Below are positions 16,587 to 25,023 of a stretch of 64,000 nucleotides of DNA, piece after piece. Made by a program: the position numbers and the translations under genes. The stretch comes from Atopostipes suicloacalis DSM 15692 (lineage in GTDB: Bacteria; Bacillota; Bacilli; Lactobacillales; Carnobacteriaceae_A). The DNA is taken from positions 1-64,000 of the forward strand of contig NZ_FQUF01000006.1 of NCBI RefSeq assembly GCF_900129085.1. Reading direction: 5' to 3'. Each line of letters opens with the position of its first letter. Positions within the stretch are counted from its first letter, which is position 1. The notes beneath the pieces were generated by a model. The model worked only from the letters and a program-made list of their open reading frames with translations, was not told the origin of the DNA and searched no databases.

Positions 16587-18026
16587 TTAACTCCAGTCTT
16601 CTTCACCGTTTTCCCCATACCAATCAAAGTGGTAAGTCCCTGCTTTATCCACTCGTTCATAAGTGTGCGCACCAAAGTAATCCCGTTGCGCTTGAATGAT
16701 ATTAGCTGGTAATCGTTCAGAACGATAAGAATCATAATAAGAAATTGCGGAAGAAAATGCAGGAATGGGTACACCCGCTTGAACTGATAAAGAGACGATA
16801 TCTCGAACAGATTGTTGATATTTTTTAGAAATATCATTAAAGTAATCATCTAATAATAAGTTTGCTAGGTTTGGATCTCGGTCATAAGCATTCGTTATAT
16901 TTTGCAAGAAACGAGCACGAATAATACAACCTGCACGCCAAATTTTAGCAATTTCTCCATACTGTAAATTCCAATCATATTCTTTAGAAGCCATTCTCAT
17001 TTGCGAGAAACCTTGAGCATAGCTCATAAGTTTGCTGAAGTATAAAGCTTCACGTAATTCTTCAATCACTTCTTCTTTATTGATGTTTAAATCTTTTTTC
17101 TCTGGCTTAGAAAGGACTTTACTGGCCGCAACACGCTCATCTTTAAGTGCGGAGATATAGCGAGCGAATACTGCTTCTGTAATAAGAGGTAGAGGTGTTC
17201 CTAAATCAAGTGCACTTTGGGAAGTCCATTTTCCTGTTCCCTTATTTCCAGCACGATCTAAAATGATATCAACTACATGCTTTCCTGTTTCAGGATCTTT
17301 TTTCGTTAAAGCATCAGCCGTTAGTTCAATTAAGAAACTGTCTAATTCCCCTTCATTCCATTCTTTGAAAATAGCAGCTATTTCATCATTGGAAAGATCT
17401 AGGAGGTTACGCATAATATGATACGTTTCAGCAATTAATTGCATATCACCATATTCGATTCCGTTGTGAACCATTTTTACATAATGTCCAGCGCCATTTG
17501 GTCCAATATAGGTAACGGTTGGTTCACCATCTGCGGGCGCTTTTGCAGCAATTTGTTCTAAAATAGGAGCGACTAAATTATACGCTTCTTTTTGGCCTCC
17601 TGGCATAATGGATGGGCCTAAAAGAGCCCCTTCTTCTCCACCAGATACTCCGGTTCCAATAAAATAAACACCTGATTCTTCAAGTTCTTCATTCCGGCGC
17701 ATGGTATCTTGATAGAATGTGTTTCCTCCATCAATCAATACATCCCCTTTATCTAAGAAAGGTAAAACTTGTTGGATGACTGCATCTGTTCCAGGTCCTG
17801 CTTGAACCATTAAAATAATTCTTCTTGGTTTTTCTAAGGAATTTACAAATTCTTCTACTGTCGTTTCTAAATGTAAATTTTTATCGGGATGTTCTTCAAT
17901 CACTGCCTCAGCTTTTGAAGTGGTTCTATTGTAAATGGAGACAGAATAACCTCTACTTTCAATATTTAATGCAAGGTTTTTCCCCATAACTGCCATACCC
18001 ATAACGCCAATTTGTTGTTTACTCAA
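16587..18026 (-). CDS. gnd: 6-phosphogluconate dehydrogenase, decarboxylating
   Basis: Oxidises and decarboxylates 6-phosphogluconate to ribulose 5-phosphate, producing NADPH in the pentose phosphate pathway. 479 aa, normal length. Rossmann fold with [17 protein letters not shown] at residues 7-23 and NRT after the second strand; substrate-site motif [20 protein letters not shown] (128-147), catalytic Lys in [16 protein letters not shown] (about 185-200), and the C-terminal [11 protein letters not shown] tail. The start is TTG at 18026, with GGAGAG 6 bp before it. The IS at 14800-16542 now separates the gene from its likely terminator. Confidence 0.95.
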   Translation of the reverse strand: MSKQQIGVMGMAVMGKNLALNIESRGYSVSIYNRTTSKAEAVIEEHPDKNLHLETTVEEFVNSLEKPRRIILMVQAGPGTDAVIQQVLPFLDKGDVLIDGGNTFYQDTMRRNEELEESGVYFIGTGVSGGEEGALLGPSIMPGGQKEAYNLVAPILEQIAAKAPADGEPTVTYIGPNGAGHYVKMVHNGIEYGDMQLIAETYHIMRNLLDLSNDEIAAIFKEWNEGELDSFLIELTADALTKKDPETGKHVVDIILDRAGNKGTGKWTSQSALDLGTPLPLITEAVFARYISALKDERVAASKVLSKPEKKDLNINKEEVIEELREALYFSKLMSYAQGFSQMRMASKEYDWNLQYGEIAKIWRAGCIIRARFLQNITNAYDRDPNLANLLLDDYFNDISKKYQQSVRDIVSLSVQAGVPIPAFSSAISYYDSYRSERLPANIIQAQRDYFGAHTYERVDKAGTYHFDWYGENGEEDWS

Positions 18027-18104
18027 AATATTCTCTCCTTCACTTTTATTTTCTCTTTAATCATAACAAATAATGGATTATTTAAAAAGATTTTCTCATC
18101 TTAC

Positions 18105-18133
18105 TTGACATCAATTTCTTCCTCACTTACAAT
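18105..18133 (+). promoter_or_regulatory. Promoter for the 34-residue membrane protein gene
   Basis: TTGACA (18105-18110) and TACAAT (18128-18133), 17-bp spacer, about 27 bp before the ATG at 18160. This is a near-consensus sigma-A promoter. Confidence 0.75.
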
Positions 18134-18159
18134 TTTATAGAATAGAAAAGGTGAAAAAT

Positions 18160-18264
18160 ATGTCTAAAAATAACAAACAAAATAAATTAGCAAAATCCCT
18201 AATCATCTTAGTCGTTATTGCAATGTTAGTTCCAGTGTTATCTGTCGTTTTCAGTCTTCTTTAA
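18160..18264 (+). CDS. Small single-span membrane protein (34 aa)
   Basis: A 34-codon reading frame: a polar, basic N-terminus (MSKNNKQNKLAKS), then one hydrophobic segment of about 20 residues ending in FSLL. It has its own near-consensus promoter at 18105-18133, an AGGTG ribosome-binding site, and a terminator directly after it at 18274-18327, which together make a real gene likely. Size and layout resemble small Bacillota membrane proteins such as Prli42 (stressosome anchor) or DUF4044 proteins, but I cannot assign it to either from sequence alone. It is convergent with recN. Confidence 0.7.
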   Translation: MSKNNKQNKLAKSLIILVVIAMLVPVLSVVFSLL

Positions 18265-18273
18265 AAACAAGAG

Positions 18274-18327
18274 AATAGGCTACTTATCTGTGCATGATTT
18301 AGAATGAATAGCAGATAGTAGCTTATT
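18274..18327. terminator. Bidirectional terminator between the small ORF and recN
   Basis: Arms aataggctacttatctg (18274-18290) and cagatagtagcttatt (18312-18327), with one bulged base and one G-U pair; a T-rich tail follows on the plus strand. Confidence 0.7.
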
Positions 18328-18339
18328 TTATTTGTCATT

Positions 18340-20034
18340 TTAAAGGCTTTTAGCATTTTTTCTTAGTTCTTCTGCAGCTTGTACAGCTGCTTTTGTCGTT
18401 TCACTTCCGGATAACATTCGGGCCAATTCTTCTACGCGATCGTTCTCGGAAAGAATACTGGCTTCTGTTGTTGTTCGATCATCAAGTGTTTCTTTTCTTA
18501 CATATAAATGGTTATTCGCTATTGCAGCCACTTGTGGTAGATGTGTAATACATAGAACTTGTGAATACAAAGAAATTGAATAAATTTTTTCTGCAATGGC
18601 TTGTGCCACTCGCCCACTTACTCCTGTATCAATTTCATCAAAAATAATACTGGTAATTCCTTGAGCTTGAGCAAAGATTGTTTTCATCGCTAACATCATC
18701 CGCGAAAGCTCGCCACCAGAGGCAATACGTGTTAAAGGCTTAAGAGGTTCACCGGGATTGGTAGAAATATAAAACTCGATAGCATCAAGACCTGTTTTAT
18801 TTGCAGAATCCACAGATAATTCATCGAGTTTCTTTTTAAATTCTACAACAAAAACAACCTTATCCATATACAAAGCTTTTAATTGTTCATGAATCGCTTC
18901 TTCAAGCTTTTTTGCAACAGATCTTCTTTCCTTTGATAATTGTTTTCCTTTTAAATAAAGTTCCTCTTTTAAATCTTTTAATTGTTCAGCTAATTCAGTA
19001 ACGGAGTGTGCTCCACCTTCAATTAAAGACAATTCTTCCATTGATTGATCATAATAATCTAGAATTTCTGGAATAGAATTCCCATATTTTCTTTTTAGCT
19101 GCTGGATAAGATTTAAGCGACTAGCTATTTCATTTAAACGATTCTCATCATATTCTTGTTGATCTAATTCCGTAAAAATTTCACTAGCCACTTCTTGTAA
19201 TTGGTAAAATGAATTAGACAACGTTTCTGAAATACCTTCTAATGTCTGATCTACATCAGCTACATCTTTCATTTCATCCATCGCAATTCCAAGCATTTCT
19301 AGAGCACTTGGTTCTCCTTCTTGTAAAGCTTGATAACTCAAAGTTAGAGCTTCAGTAATCGTTTGGAAATTGGTGAGACGTCTTTCTTCCTCTTCTAACT
19401 CTTCTTCTTCATCCGGCATTAAGCTCGCTTCTTCAATTTCATTGGTTTGAAAACGTAAAATATCGATTTTTTGAGCGATTTCTTGTTCTTTCGCTTGCCA
19501 CTCATTGTATCGCTTCAAGGTCTCTTTATATTTTTGATAGGCTATTTGATACTCATTTAAAAGATGAGTTACTTTTTCTTTTCCAAAATGATCCAATAAA
19601 TAAATATGGTTTTCATGCTGCATTAGTTCTTGATGTTCATTCTGACCATGTATATCTATCAAAAAAGAACCAATATTTTTAAGTGTAGCAATAGTGACAA
19701 TAGAACCATTGACACGGCAGATGCTTCGACCATTTTGATAAATTTCTCGTTGAATCACTAAGATGTCTGGATCGATCTCTATTTCTTCTTGTTTAAGAAG
19801 ATGGTTTAAATCATTATTTTTAGGCATCGTAAAATGACCTTCCAATGTACATTTGTTTACCCCATGACGCACAAAATCAGCAGAACCACGTCCTCCGGAT
19901 AACAAACTCACTGCATCAATAATAATCGATTTCCCAGCACCCGTTTCTCCAGTCAGTACGGTCATTCCATTATGAAAATTTAAAGAGATATCTTCAATAA
20001 TTGCAAGATTATGAATATGCAACTCAAGTAACAC
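18340..20034 (-). CDS. recN: DNA repair protein RecN
   Basis: SMC-like ATPase that gathers double-strand break ends (564 aa, normal). Walker A GETGAGKS at about residues 30-37, long antiparallel coiled coil in the middle (about 150-370), signature segment ASGGELSRMMLAMK and Walker B IIFDEIDTGVSG (about 465-476) near the C-terminus. The start is GTG 20034, after GGAGGGAAAAC. It follows tlyA by 52 bp on the same strand. In most Bacillota an argR/ahrC gene separates these two; none is present here. Confidence 0.95.
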   Translation of the reverse strand: MLLELHIHNLAIIEDISLNFHNGMTVLTGETGAGKSIIIDAVSLLSGGRGSADFVRHGVNKCTLEGHFTMPKNNDLNHLLKQEEIEIDPDILVIQREIYQNGRSICRVNGSIVTIATLKNIGSFLIDIHGQNEHQELMQHENHIYLLDHFGKEKVTHLLNEYQIAYQKYKETLKRYNEWQAKEQEIAQKIDILRFQTNEIEEASLMPDEEEELEEEERRLTNFQTITEALTLSYQALQEGEPSALEMLGIAMDEMKDVADVDQTLEGISETLSNSFYQLQEVASEIFTELDQQEYDENRLNEIASRLNLIQQLKRKYGNSIPEILDYYDQSMEELSLIEGGAHSVTELAEQLKDLKEELYLKGKQLSKERRSVAKKLEEAIHEQLKALYMDKVVFVVEFKKKLDELSVDSANKTGLDAIEFYISTNPGEPLKPLTRIASGGELSRMMLAMKTIFAQAQGITSIIFDEIDTGVSGRVAQAIAEKIYSISLYSQVLCITHLPQVAAIANNHLYVRKETLDDRTTTEASILSENDRVEELARMLSGSETTKAAVQAAEELRKNAKSL

Positions 20035-20086
20035 GTTTTCCCTCCTAACAATTAAATTATTTTCTTTCTAATCATTTATGAATATT

Positions 20087-20887
20087 TTATTTTTCAAAGT
20101 TTTTTAATACATCATTAATCAAACGGTCAGTGTTCGATTGTTCAGGTCCTTCTTTTATAAAATAAGCTAAAAATTCTGTATTCCCTTTTGACCCTGTAAT
20201 GGGAGATATAGTTAAATCTTGTAAAGCAAAGGACGAATCTTTAGCAATATCTATTATATATTCTAATACTTTTCGATAAACTAAAGGATCATGAATAATC
20301 CCGCCTACACCTACTTCTTCTTTTTCAGCTTCAAACTGAGGCTTGATTAACGCTACAACCTCACCATGTGCTTTTAAAATAGAAGATAAAGGCGGTAAAA
20401 TAAGGTCTAAAGAGATGAACGAGACATCAATTGTCGCTAAATCAGGTACTCCATCCTGAAAGTCTTCTAAAACACTATGACGGAAATTCGTTTGTTCCAT
20501 AACCACAACCTGTTCATGATTTCGTAATTCCCAAGCTAATTGGTTGGTCCCAACATCTAAAGCATAAACAAGTTTAGCCCCATTTTTTAGGGAAACATCC
20601 GTAAATCCTCCAGTAGAAGCGCCAATATCTAAAATAACTTTATTCCTTAAATCCAAATAAAAAGAATTAATGGCTTTTTCTAATTTAAGACCGCCACGGC
20701 TAACATATTTCTTATCTAACCCTTTAATATATAGCTCTGTATCAACAGACAGTTTTTCCCCCGCCGTTAATATTTTTACTTCTTTTTTAGTAAATACTTT
20801 ACCTGCTAAAATATATCCTTGAGCTTCTTCTATTGATTCTATTAAATGTTGTTCAAGAAGTAACTCATCCACTCTTTTTTTCTTCAC
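20087..20887 (-). CDS. tlyA: TlyA-family rRNA 2'-O-methyltransferase (YqxC-like)
   Basis: 266 aa with an N-terminal S4 RNA-binding domain (about residues 3-62; KKRVDELLLEQHLIESIEEA at the start) and a FtsJ-like Rossmann methyltransferase domain. The SAM motif is DIGASTGGFTDVSLKNGA (about 84-101), and KPQFEA provides the catalytic-type Lys. Characterised homologues methylate ribose in 16S and 23S rRNA; older databases call them hemolysin A. It abuts ispA with no gap, in the xseA-xseB-ispA-tlyA-recN order typical of Bacillota. Confidence 0.92.
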   Translation of the reverse strand: MKKKRVDELLLEQHLIESIEEAQGYILAGKVFTKKEVKILTAGEKLSVDTELYIKGLDKKYVSRGGLKLEKAINSFYLDLRNKVILDIGASTGGFTDVSLKNGAKLVYALDVGTNQLAWELRNHEQVVVMEQTNFRHSVLEDFQDGVPDLATIDVSFISLDLILPPLSSILKAHGEVVALIKPQFEAEKEEVGVGGIIHDPLVYRKVLEYIIDIAKDSSFALQDLTISPITGSKGNTEFLAYFIKEGPEQSNTDRLINDVLKNFEK

Positions 20888-21778
20888 TTATTTATACTCC
20901 TCAAGTGATAATTGATGAACAAAACTAATTAGTAAATCTGTTTGAAATGGTTCATCCATTTCTGCAATAGAGAGAATAATCTGTTCTGCTTTTTTTAATC
21001 GCTGATTTAAGCGCAAAAAAGATTCCTCTATTCCTAACAAAGAAGGATAAGTACTTTTTTCAAGAGCAGCATCTGTCGCTACTCCCTTCCCTAATTCTTC
21101 TTCGCTAGCCACCACATCTAAAATATCATCTCGAATTTGATAGGCAATACCAATTTCGTTGGCTAAATTAGCTAATTTTTTTAAGATAGGTTCTGATTTC
21201 TTGGCAATGATTCCTCCTGAAACAGTGGCCATTTCTATTAAAGCACCTGTTTTACGAAAATGAATCCTTTCAATGTCTTCTATGGTCAGTCGTTTCTTTT
21301 CACCATCAATATCTGCTTGTTGGCCGCCGACCATCCCCTCATAGCCGGAAGTTTTAGCTAGCTTTTGAATTAAAGCAAGTTTAATTTCTGAAGCTAAATT
21401 CCCTTTAGTTAACACTTCAAAAGCAAGAGTGAGTAAAGCATCTCCAGCCAAAATTGCAGTCGCCTCATTAAATTGGATATGATTGGTAGGTTTCCCTCGC
21501 CTTAAATCATCATTATCCATAGCTGGCAAATCATCATGAATTAAGGAATAAGTGTGCACCATTTCCAAAGCAGCGGCTGCTTCATACCCACTTTTAATCG
21601 GTAGATGAAATGATTCTAAAACAGCTAGCAATAAAAGAGGACGTAATCTTTTTCCATTCGCATCTAGAGAATAATTCATTGCATCTTCTAAAGAAGTATT
21701 ACTTTTATTTTCAATATGATTCAATAAATATGTATTAAAATCATTTAAATACTTTTCTGTAAATGCTTTAAATTCCAT
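20888..21778 (-). CDS. ispA: Polyprenyl (farnesyl) diphosphate synthase
   Basis: Chain-elongating trans-prenyltransferase, 296 aa. First Asp-rich motif DDLPAMDNDDLRRGKPTNH (about residues 78-96) with the two basic substrate-binding residues after it, and second Asp-rich motif DDILD (about 217-221). The aromatic and small residues before the first motif (HTYSLI) fit a short-chain (C15) product, but product length is inferred. It provides precursors for undecaprenyl-phosphate and quinones. The neighbours xseB (24 bp upstream) and tlyA support operonic transcription. Confidence 0.92.
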   Translation of the reverse strand: MEFKAFTEKYLNDFNTYLLNHIENKSNTSLEDAMNYSLDANGKRLRPLLLLAVLESFHLPIKSGYEAAAALEMVHTYSLIHDDLPAMDNDDLRRGKPTNHIQFNEATAILAGDALLTLAFEVLTKGNLASEIKLALIQKLAKTSGYEGMVGGQQADIDGEKKRLTIEDIERIHFRKTGALIEMATVSGGIIAKKSEPILKKLANLANEIGIAYQIRDDILDVVASEEELGKGVATDAALEKSTYPSLLGIEESFLRLNQRLKKAEQIILSIAEMDEPFQTDLLISFVHQLSLEEYK

Positions 21779-21801
21779 ATGATTTCTCCATTTTCATTTG
21801 T

Positions 21802-22023
21802 CTATTCTTCTTCAAATAATTCTTCGTTACCTTCTTCAGTCACTACTTTAGCTAATGTTTTTTCAGCATCTTGTAATGTTTTCTTTAATTCCCGACTTAA
21901 GGTAATTCCTTCTTGAAATTTATCTAGTGCTTTTTCTAAAGGAATATCGCCTTGTTCTAATTGATTGACAATTTTTTCAAGGTCTACTAAAGATTCATCA
22001 AATGTTTTATCTTTTTCAGCCAT
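21802..22023 (-). CDS. xseB: Exodeoxyribonuclease VII small subunit
   Basis: 73-residue helical protein with the family core [20 protein letters not shown] (about residues 7-26) followed by a second helix ([18 protein letters not shown]) and an acidic C-terminus. It assembles with XseA to degrade single-stranded DNA. Its start codon directly follows the xseA stop (22024), a coupling seen across Bacillota. Confidence 0.95.
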   Translation of the reverse strand: MAEKDKTFDESLVDLEKIVNQLEQGDIPLEKALDKFQEGITLSRELKKTLQDAEKTLAKVVTEEGNEELFEEE

Positions 22024-23370
22024 TTAATTTCTCCTCTCTTCAAGCGTATCTTCTACGGTAGCTTTAACTTTCCCATCTGTTAATTGGATATCTATTGAAT
22101 CCCCTTTATCTACATCATTTACAGAATAAATGATTGTTTCCTGGGATTCAACTACTGCATAACCTCTTGCTAAAATTTTCAAAGGCGAGAGATGTTCCAA
22201 TCCTTGAATAGCTTGCATTAATCTAAAGTTCTTTTCTTTCAAATAATGGCTTAAAGCTGCTTGCAATTTCTGTGCAGCATAGTCTACGGCTGTTTTCTTT
22301 TCATAAACGAATGCTTTTAGAGGAAAGCTTTTTATCCGTTGTTCCATTAATTGAACCGTTTGTTTGGAATCTTTTAAATAAATTTGCATTTCACTAAGCA
22401 GTTTTGTCTCTAACTGGTCTACATTTTGTAAATATCCATCATAAAGCCTTGCCGGTTGTCTTAAAATGACTGAATCTGTGACCTTCGTTAATTGGCTCGT
22501 TAGATATTGTAACTTGGCATTAAAAGCCCGCACAAGTCGTTGTTCATACTCTTCAAGTCTCATTATTTCTTCAGATAGGACAGGAACAGCTAGCTCAGCT
22601 GCCGCTGTTGGTGTCGGTGCTCGCAGGTCAGCCACTAAATCAGTTAGTGTTGTGTCAGTCTCATGACCCACTGAAGAAATTATAGGTGTTTGCGCATTAG
22701 AAATCGCTCGAATGACCTTTTCTTCATTAAATGAAAACAAATCTTCAAACGATCCTCCACCTCGTCCAATAATAATAAGATCTATATTTCCCTTAGCTTC
22801 CGCTCGTTCAAGATTTTCAACAATTGAATCGGCAGATTGCTCACCTTGAACGACCGTTGGAAACAGGATCACTTCTGCAATCGGGAAACGTCTTTTAACT
22901 GTGGTTAATATATCTTGAATGACCGCTCCACTTCGACTCGTCACTACTCCGATTCGCTTAGGATATTTAGGGATGGGTTGTTTTAATGATTCATGAAATA
23001 AGCCTTCTTTTTCCAACTTTTCTTTAGTTTGTTCATAAGCTAAATATAACGCTCCGATTCCGTCAGGCTGCATGGAATCAATAATCAATTGATAATTACC
23101 ACCTCGTTCATAAACCGATACTCGCCCAGAAACCATCACACTCATTCCATCTTCTGGATTAAATTTAATCCGGCGCGCTGCTCCAGCAAACAATACAACC
23201 GATATAATCGATTGTTCGTCTTTTAAATTGAAGTATTGATGTAATCCTGTTCTTCTAGGATTATAGTTTGAAATTTCTCCCTTAAGGTAAACTCTCTCAA
23301 GATAAGGATCATATTCAAATTTTCTAGCAATATATTTAGTTAATTGTGAGACGGTTAAATGTTTCTCCAC
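22024..23370 (-). CDS. xseA: Exodeoxyribonuclease VII large subunit
   Basis: 448 aa. N-terminal OB fold (LTVSQLTKYIARKFEYDP..VYLKGEISNY), central catalytic domain with GVVTSRSGAVIQDI and the GRGGGSFEDLFSFN ... SVGHETDTTLTDLVAD segment (about residues 225-275), then a long coiled coil and a C-terminal ARGYAVV motif. I chose GTG 23370, giving MEKHLTV; it sits 6 bp after GAGAGGAGG, whereas the upstream ATGs (23406, 23391) lack an SD and would place it inside the protein. Works with XseB. Confidence 0.95.
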   Translation of the reverse strand: MEKHLTVSQLTKYIARKFEYDPYLERVYLKGEISNYNPRRTGLHQYFNLKDEQSIISVVLFAGAARRIKFNPEDGMSVMVSGRVSVYERGGNYQLIIDSMQPDGIGALYLAYEQTKEKLEKEGLFHESLKQPIPKYPKRIGVVTSRSGAVIQDILTTVKRRFPIAEVILFPTVVQGEQSADSIVENLERAEAKGNIDLIIIGRGGGSFEDLFSFNEEKVIRAISNAQTPIISSVGHETDTTLTDLVADLRAPTPTAAAELAVPVLSEEIMRLEEYEQRLVRAFNAKLQYLTSQLTKVTDSVILRQPARLYDGYLQNVDQLETKLLSEMQIYLKDSKQTVQLMEQRIKSFPLKAFVYEKKTAVDYAAQKLQAALSHYLKEKNFRLMQAIQGLEHLSPLKILARGYAVVESQETIIYSVNDVDKGDSIDIQLTDGKVKATVEDTLEERRN

Positions 23371-23427
23371 AATGTTCCTCCTCTCCCACATACTTGATGC
23401 AATCAATTTTTCTAAAAAAAGAAAAAA

Positions 23428-23457
23428 GAAGCCATGGTTAGACTTCTTTTGTATCTA
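23428..23457 (-). terminator. Weak hairpin between nusB and xseA
   Basis: Arms aaaagaag and cttctttt around a 12-nt loop, T-rich on the minus strand. A short stem, perhaps partial termination or none. Confidence 0.35.
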
Positions 23458-23923
23458 AAATTCCTTGAAGCACTCCATTAACAAATTTACTCGCATCATC
23501 ATTATTAAATGACTTGGTGATCTCAATTGCTTCATTTATCACAATTCTTGGATCAATCTCTTCGTGAAAATACAATTCGTAAGCAGCAAGCCGTAAAATA
23601 AGTAGATTTGTAATCTCAATACGTTGAATAGACCAATTTTTTAATCGTTTTTCAAGTTGCTCATCTAAAAACTTTTGATTTTCTCGGACACCCGTCACTA
23701 AGTCGGTTAAATAAGCTAGATTTTCTTCAGCCATTTGATCATCAACGGCTTTGACAGGAAGAATTTGTTTAATTGCTTCTAAATCATCAATGTTTTCTTC
23801 CCCTTTATTTAAAGAGTAAGTCAGTGCATGTTTAATGGCTTGATCAGTAGTCATCCGGAAATTATTATTTAATTGAAATAAAGCTTGAAAAGCTTTTACT
23901 CGAATTGTACGTCTTACGGTCAT
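23438..23923 (-). CDS. nusB: Transcription antitermination protein NusB
   Basis: All-helical antitermination factor that with NusE binds boxA of rRNA leaders. About 161 aa; starts MTVRRTIRVKAFQALFQL and ends with the conserved INEAIEITKSFNNDDASKFVNGVLQGI segment. The start could be GTG 23926, overlapping the stop of the Asp23-family gene by one base triplet, or ATG 23923; I used the ATG. It lies in the conserved asp23-nusB-xseA order of Bacillota. Confidence 0.95.
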   Translation of the reverse strand: MTVRRTIRVKAFQALFQLNNNFRMTTDQAIKHALTYSLNKGEENIDDLEAIKQILPVKAVDDQMAEENLAYLTDLVTGVRENQKFLDEQLEKRLKNWSIQRIEITNLLILRLAAYELYFHEEIDPRIVINEAIEITKSFNNDDASKFVNGVLQGILDTKEV

Positions 23924-23925
23924 CA

Positions 23926-24339
23926 CTAGATTTCTTCTCCTAATTCTAAATCATTTGTGGTTAATACATCAATTGCGGTTGTTTCTTCAGGAATAATCCC
24001 TACAATATGAACATGAACTTCATCTAATTCGATTTCTGTCATATGGTATACTTGCTCTTTAACATTTTCTTGAATTTTTTGAGCCGTGTAAGGGACGTTT
24101 ACCCCATAATTAAAATAACAATAAACATCAACCGATGTACCAAATTCATCTGCTTGAAGCGAGACGCCTCTTGTATGTTCGCTTCGACCAAAGATCGTTT
24201 TTAAATCACTTGTTAAATTTGCTCTCATTCCATAAACACCGTTTACTTCTAGAGTTGCAAAACCAACAATAACTTCTAAAACTTCAGTAGATATTTTAAT
24301 CTCTCCAAATGGATTATTTCTATTTGAAGTCCCAATCAT
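23926..24339 (-). CDS. Asp23/Gls24-family envelope stress protein (YqhY-like)
   Basis: 137-residue DUF322 (Asp23) protein with the family segment FGEIKISTEVLEVIVGFATLE near the start and AQKIQENVKEQVYHMTEIELDEVHVHI near the end. The location between efp and nusB identifies it with B. subtilis YqhY rather than membrane-tethered Asp23 operons; YqhY mutants there affect lipid metabolism. I chose ATG 24339, 5-6 bp after GGGGGAT; the longer frame start at 24366 sits upstream of that site. The C-terminus is acidic. Confidence 0.9.
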   Translation of the reverse strand: MIGTSNRNNPFGEIKISTEVLEVIVGFATLEVNGVYGMRANLTSDLKTIFGRSEHTRGVSLQADEFGTSVDVYCYFNYGVNVPYTAQKIQENVKEQVYHMTEIELDEVHVHIVGIIPEETTAIDVLTTNDLELGEEI

Positions 24340-24366
24340 TGTATATCCCCCTTCATTAACACTCAT

Positions 24367-24924
24367 TTATACTCGTGAGCTATATGTGCCGTCCTCTGTA
24401 TTAACTTCCAATAGGTCTCCTTTATTTACAAACAATGGCACCGTAATTACTGCGCCCGTTTCTAGTGTTGCTGGCTTTGAGCCACCACTTTGCGTATCTC
24501 CACGAATACCAGGTTCTGTAGCAACTACTTCTAAATTCACTTTGGCTGGTAATTGAACCCCTATGACTTCTCCTTCATAGGTAATTACATCAACAACCAT
24601 ATTATCTTTAAGGAATTTTAATTCATCTTCAATTTGTGCAGTTGGAATCTCAATTTGTTCATAAGAAGTTGTATCCATAAACATATGCATTCCATCATTC
24701 TCATATAAATATTGCATGGTATTTTTATCAATATGTGCCGTCTCTACTTTTTCACCTGCACGGAAGGTAACATCTTGGTTAGCACCTGTACGTAGATTTT
24801 TTAATTTAGATCGTACAAAAGCTTGTCCTTTACCCGGTTTCACATGTTGGAATTCTACAACACGCCAGATACTATCATTATAAAGAATCGTTTGACCTCT
24901 TTTAAAATCATTCGATGAAATCAT
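24367..24924 (-). CDS. efp: Elongation factor P
   Basis: 185-residue tRNA-mimicking factor that relieves ribosome stalling at polyproline stretches. Three beta domains; the loop [14 protein letters not shown] (about residues 31-44) carries the Lys that is modified in other species. C-terminal family signature [20 protein letters not shown] is intact. It is transcribed with the Asp23-family gene downstream and lies below the M24 peptidase gene, the conserved pepP-efp pair. Confidence 0.96.
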   Translation of the reverse strand: MISSNDFKRGQTILYNDSIWRVVEFQHVKPGKGQAFVRSKLKNLRTGANQDVTFRAGEKVETAHIDKNTMQYLYENDGMHMFMDTTSYEQIEIPTAQIEDELKFLKDNMVVDVITYEGEVIGVQLPAKVNLEVVATEPGIRGDTQSGGSKPATLETGAVITVPLFVNKGDLLEVNTEDGTYSSRV

Positions 24925-25023
24925 TTAATCACACTTTCGTCAATTATTTATTCGTTTTTTATTTTACCATGAATCTCTTCTTTTTACTAAAAGGATAAAT
25001 GATAAACTAGAAACTATTTCTCT

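Noticed and set aside
16568-16849. Minus-strand ORF of 93 codons at the 3' end of gnd
   Set aside because: It lies inside the gnd gene in another frame with no SD and no family features.
20087-20887. Hemolysin gene
   Set aside because: The old 'hemolysin A' name for TlyA is misleading; S4 plus FtsJ domains indicate an rRNA methyltransferase.
23371-23406. Upstream ATG starts for xseA at 23406 and 23391
   Set aside because: The GAGAGGAGG site lies downstream of them and fits GTG 23370, which gives the normal family N-terminus.
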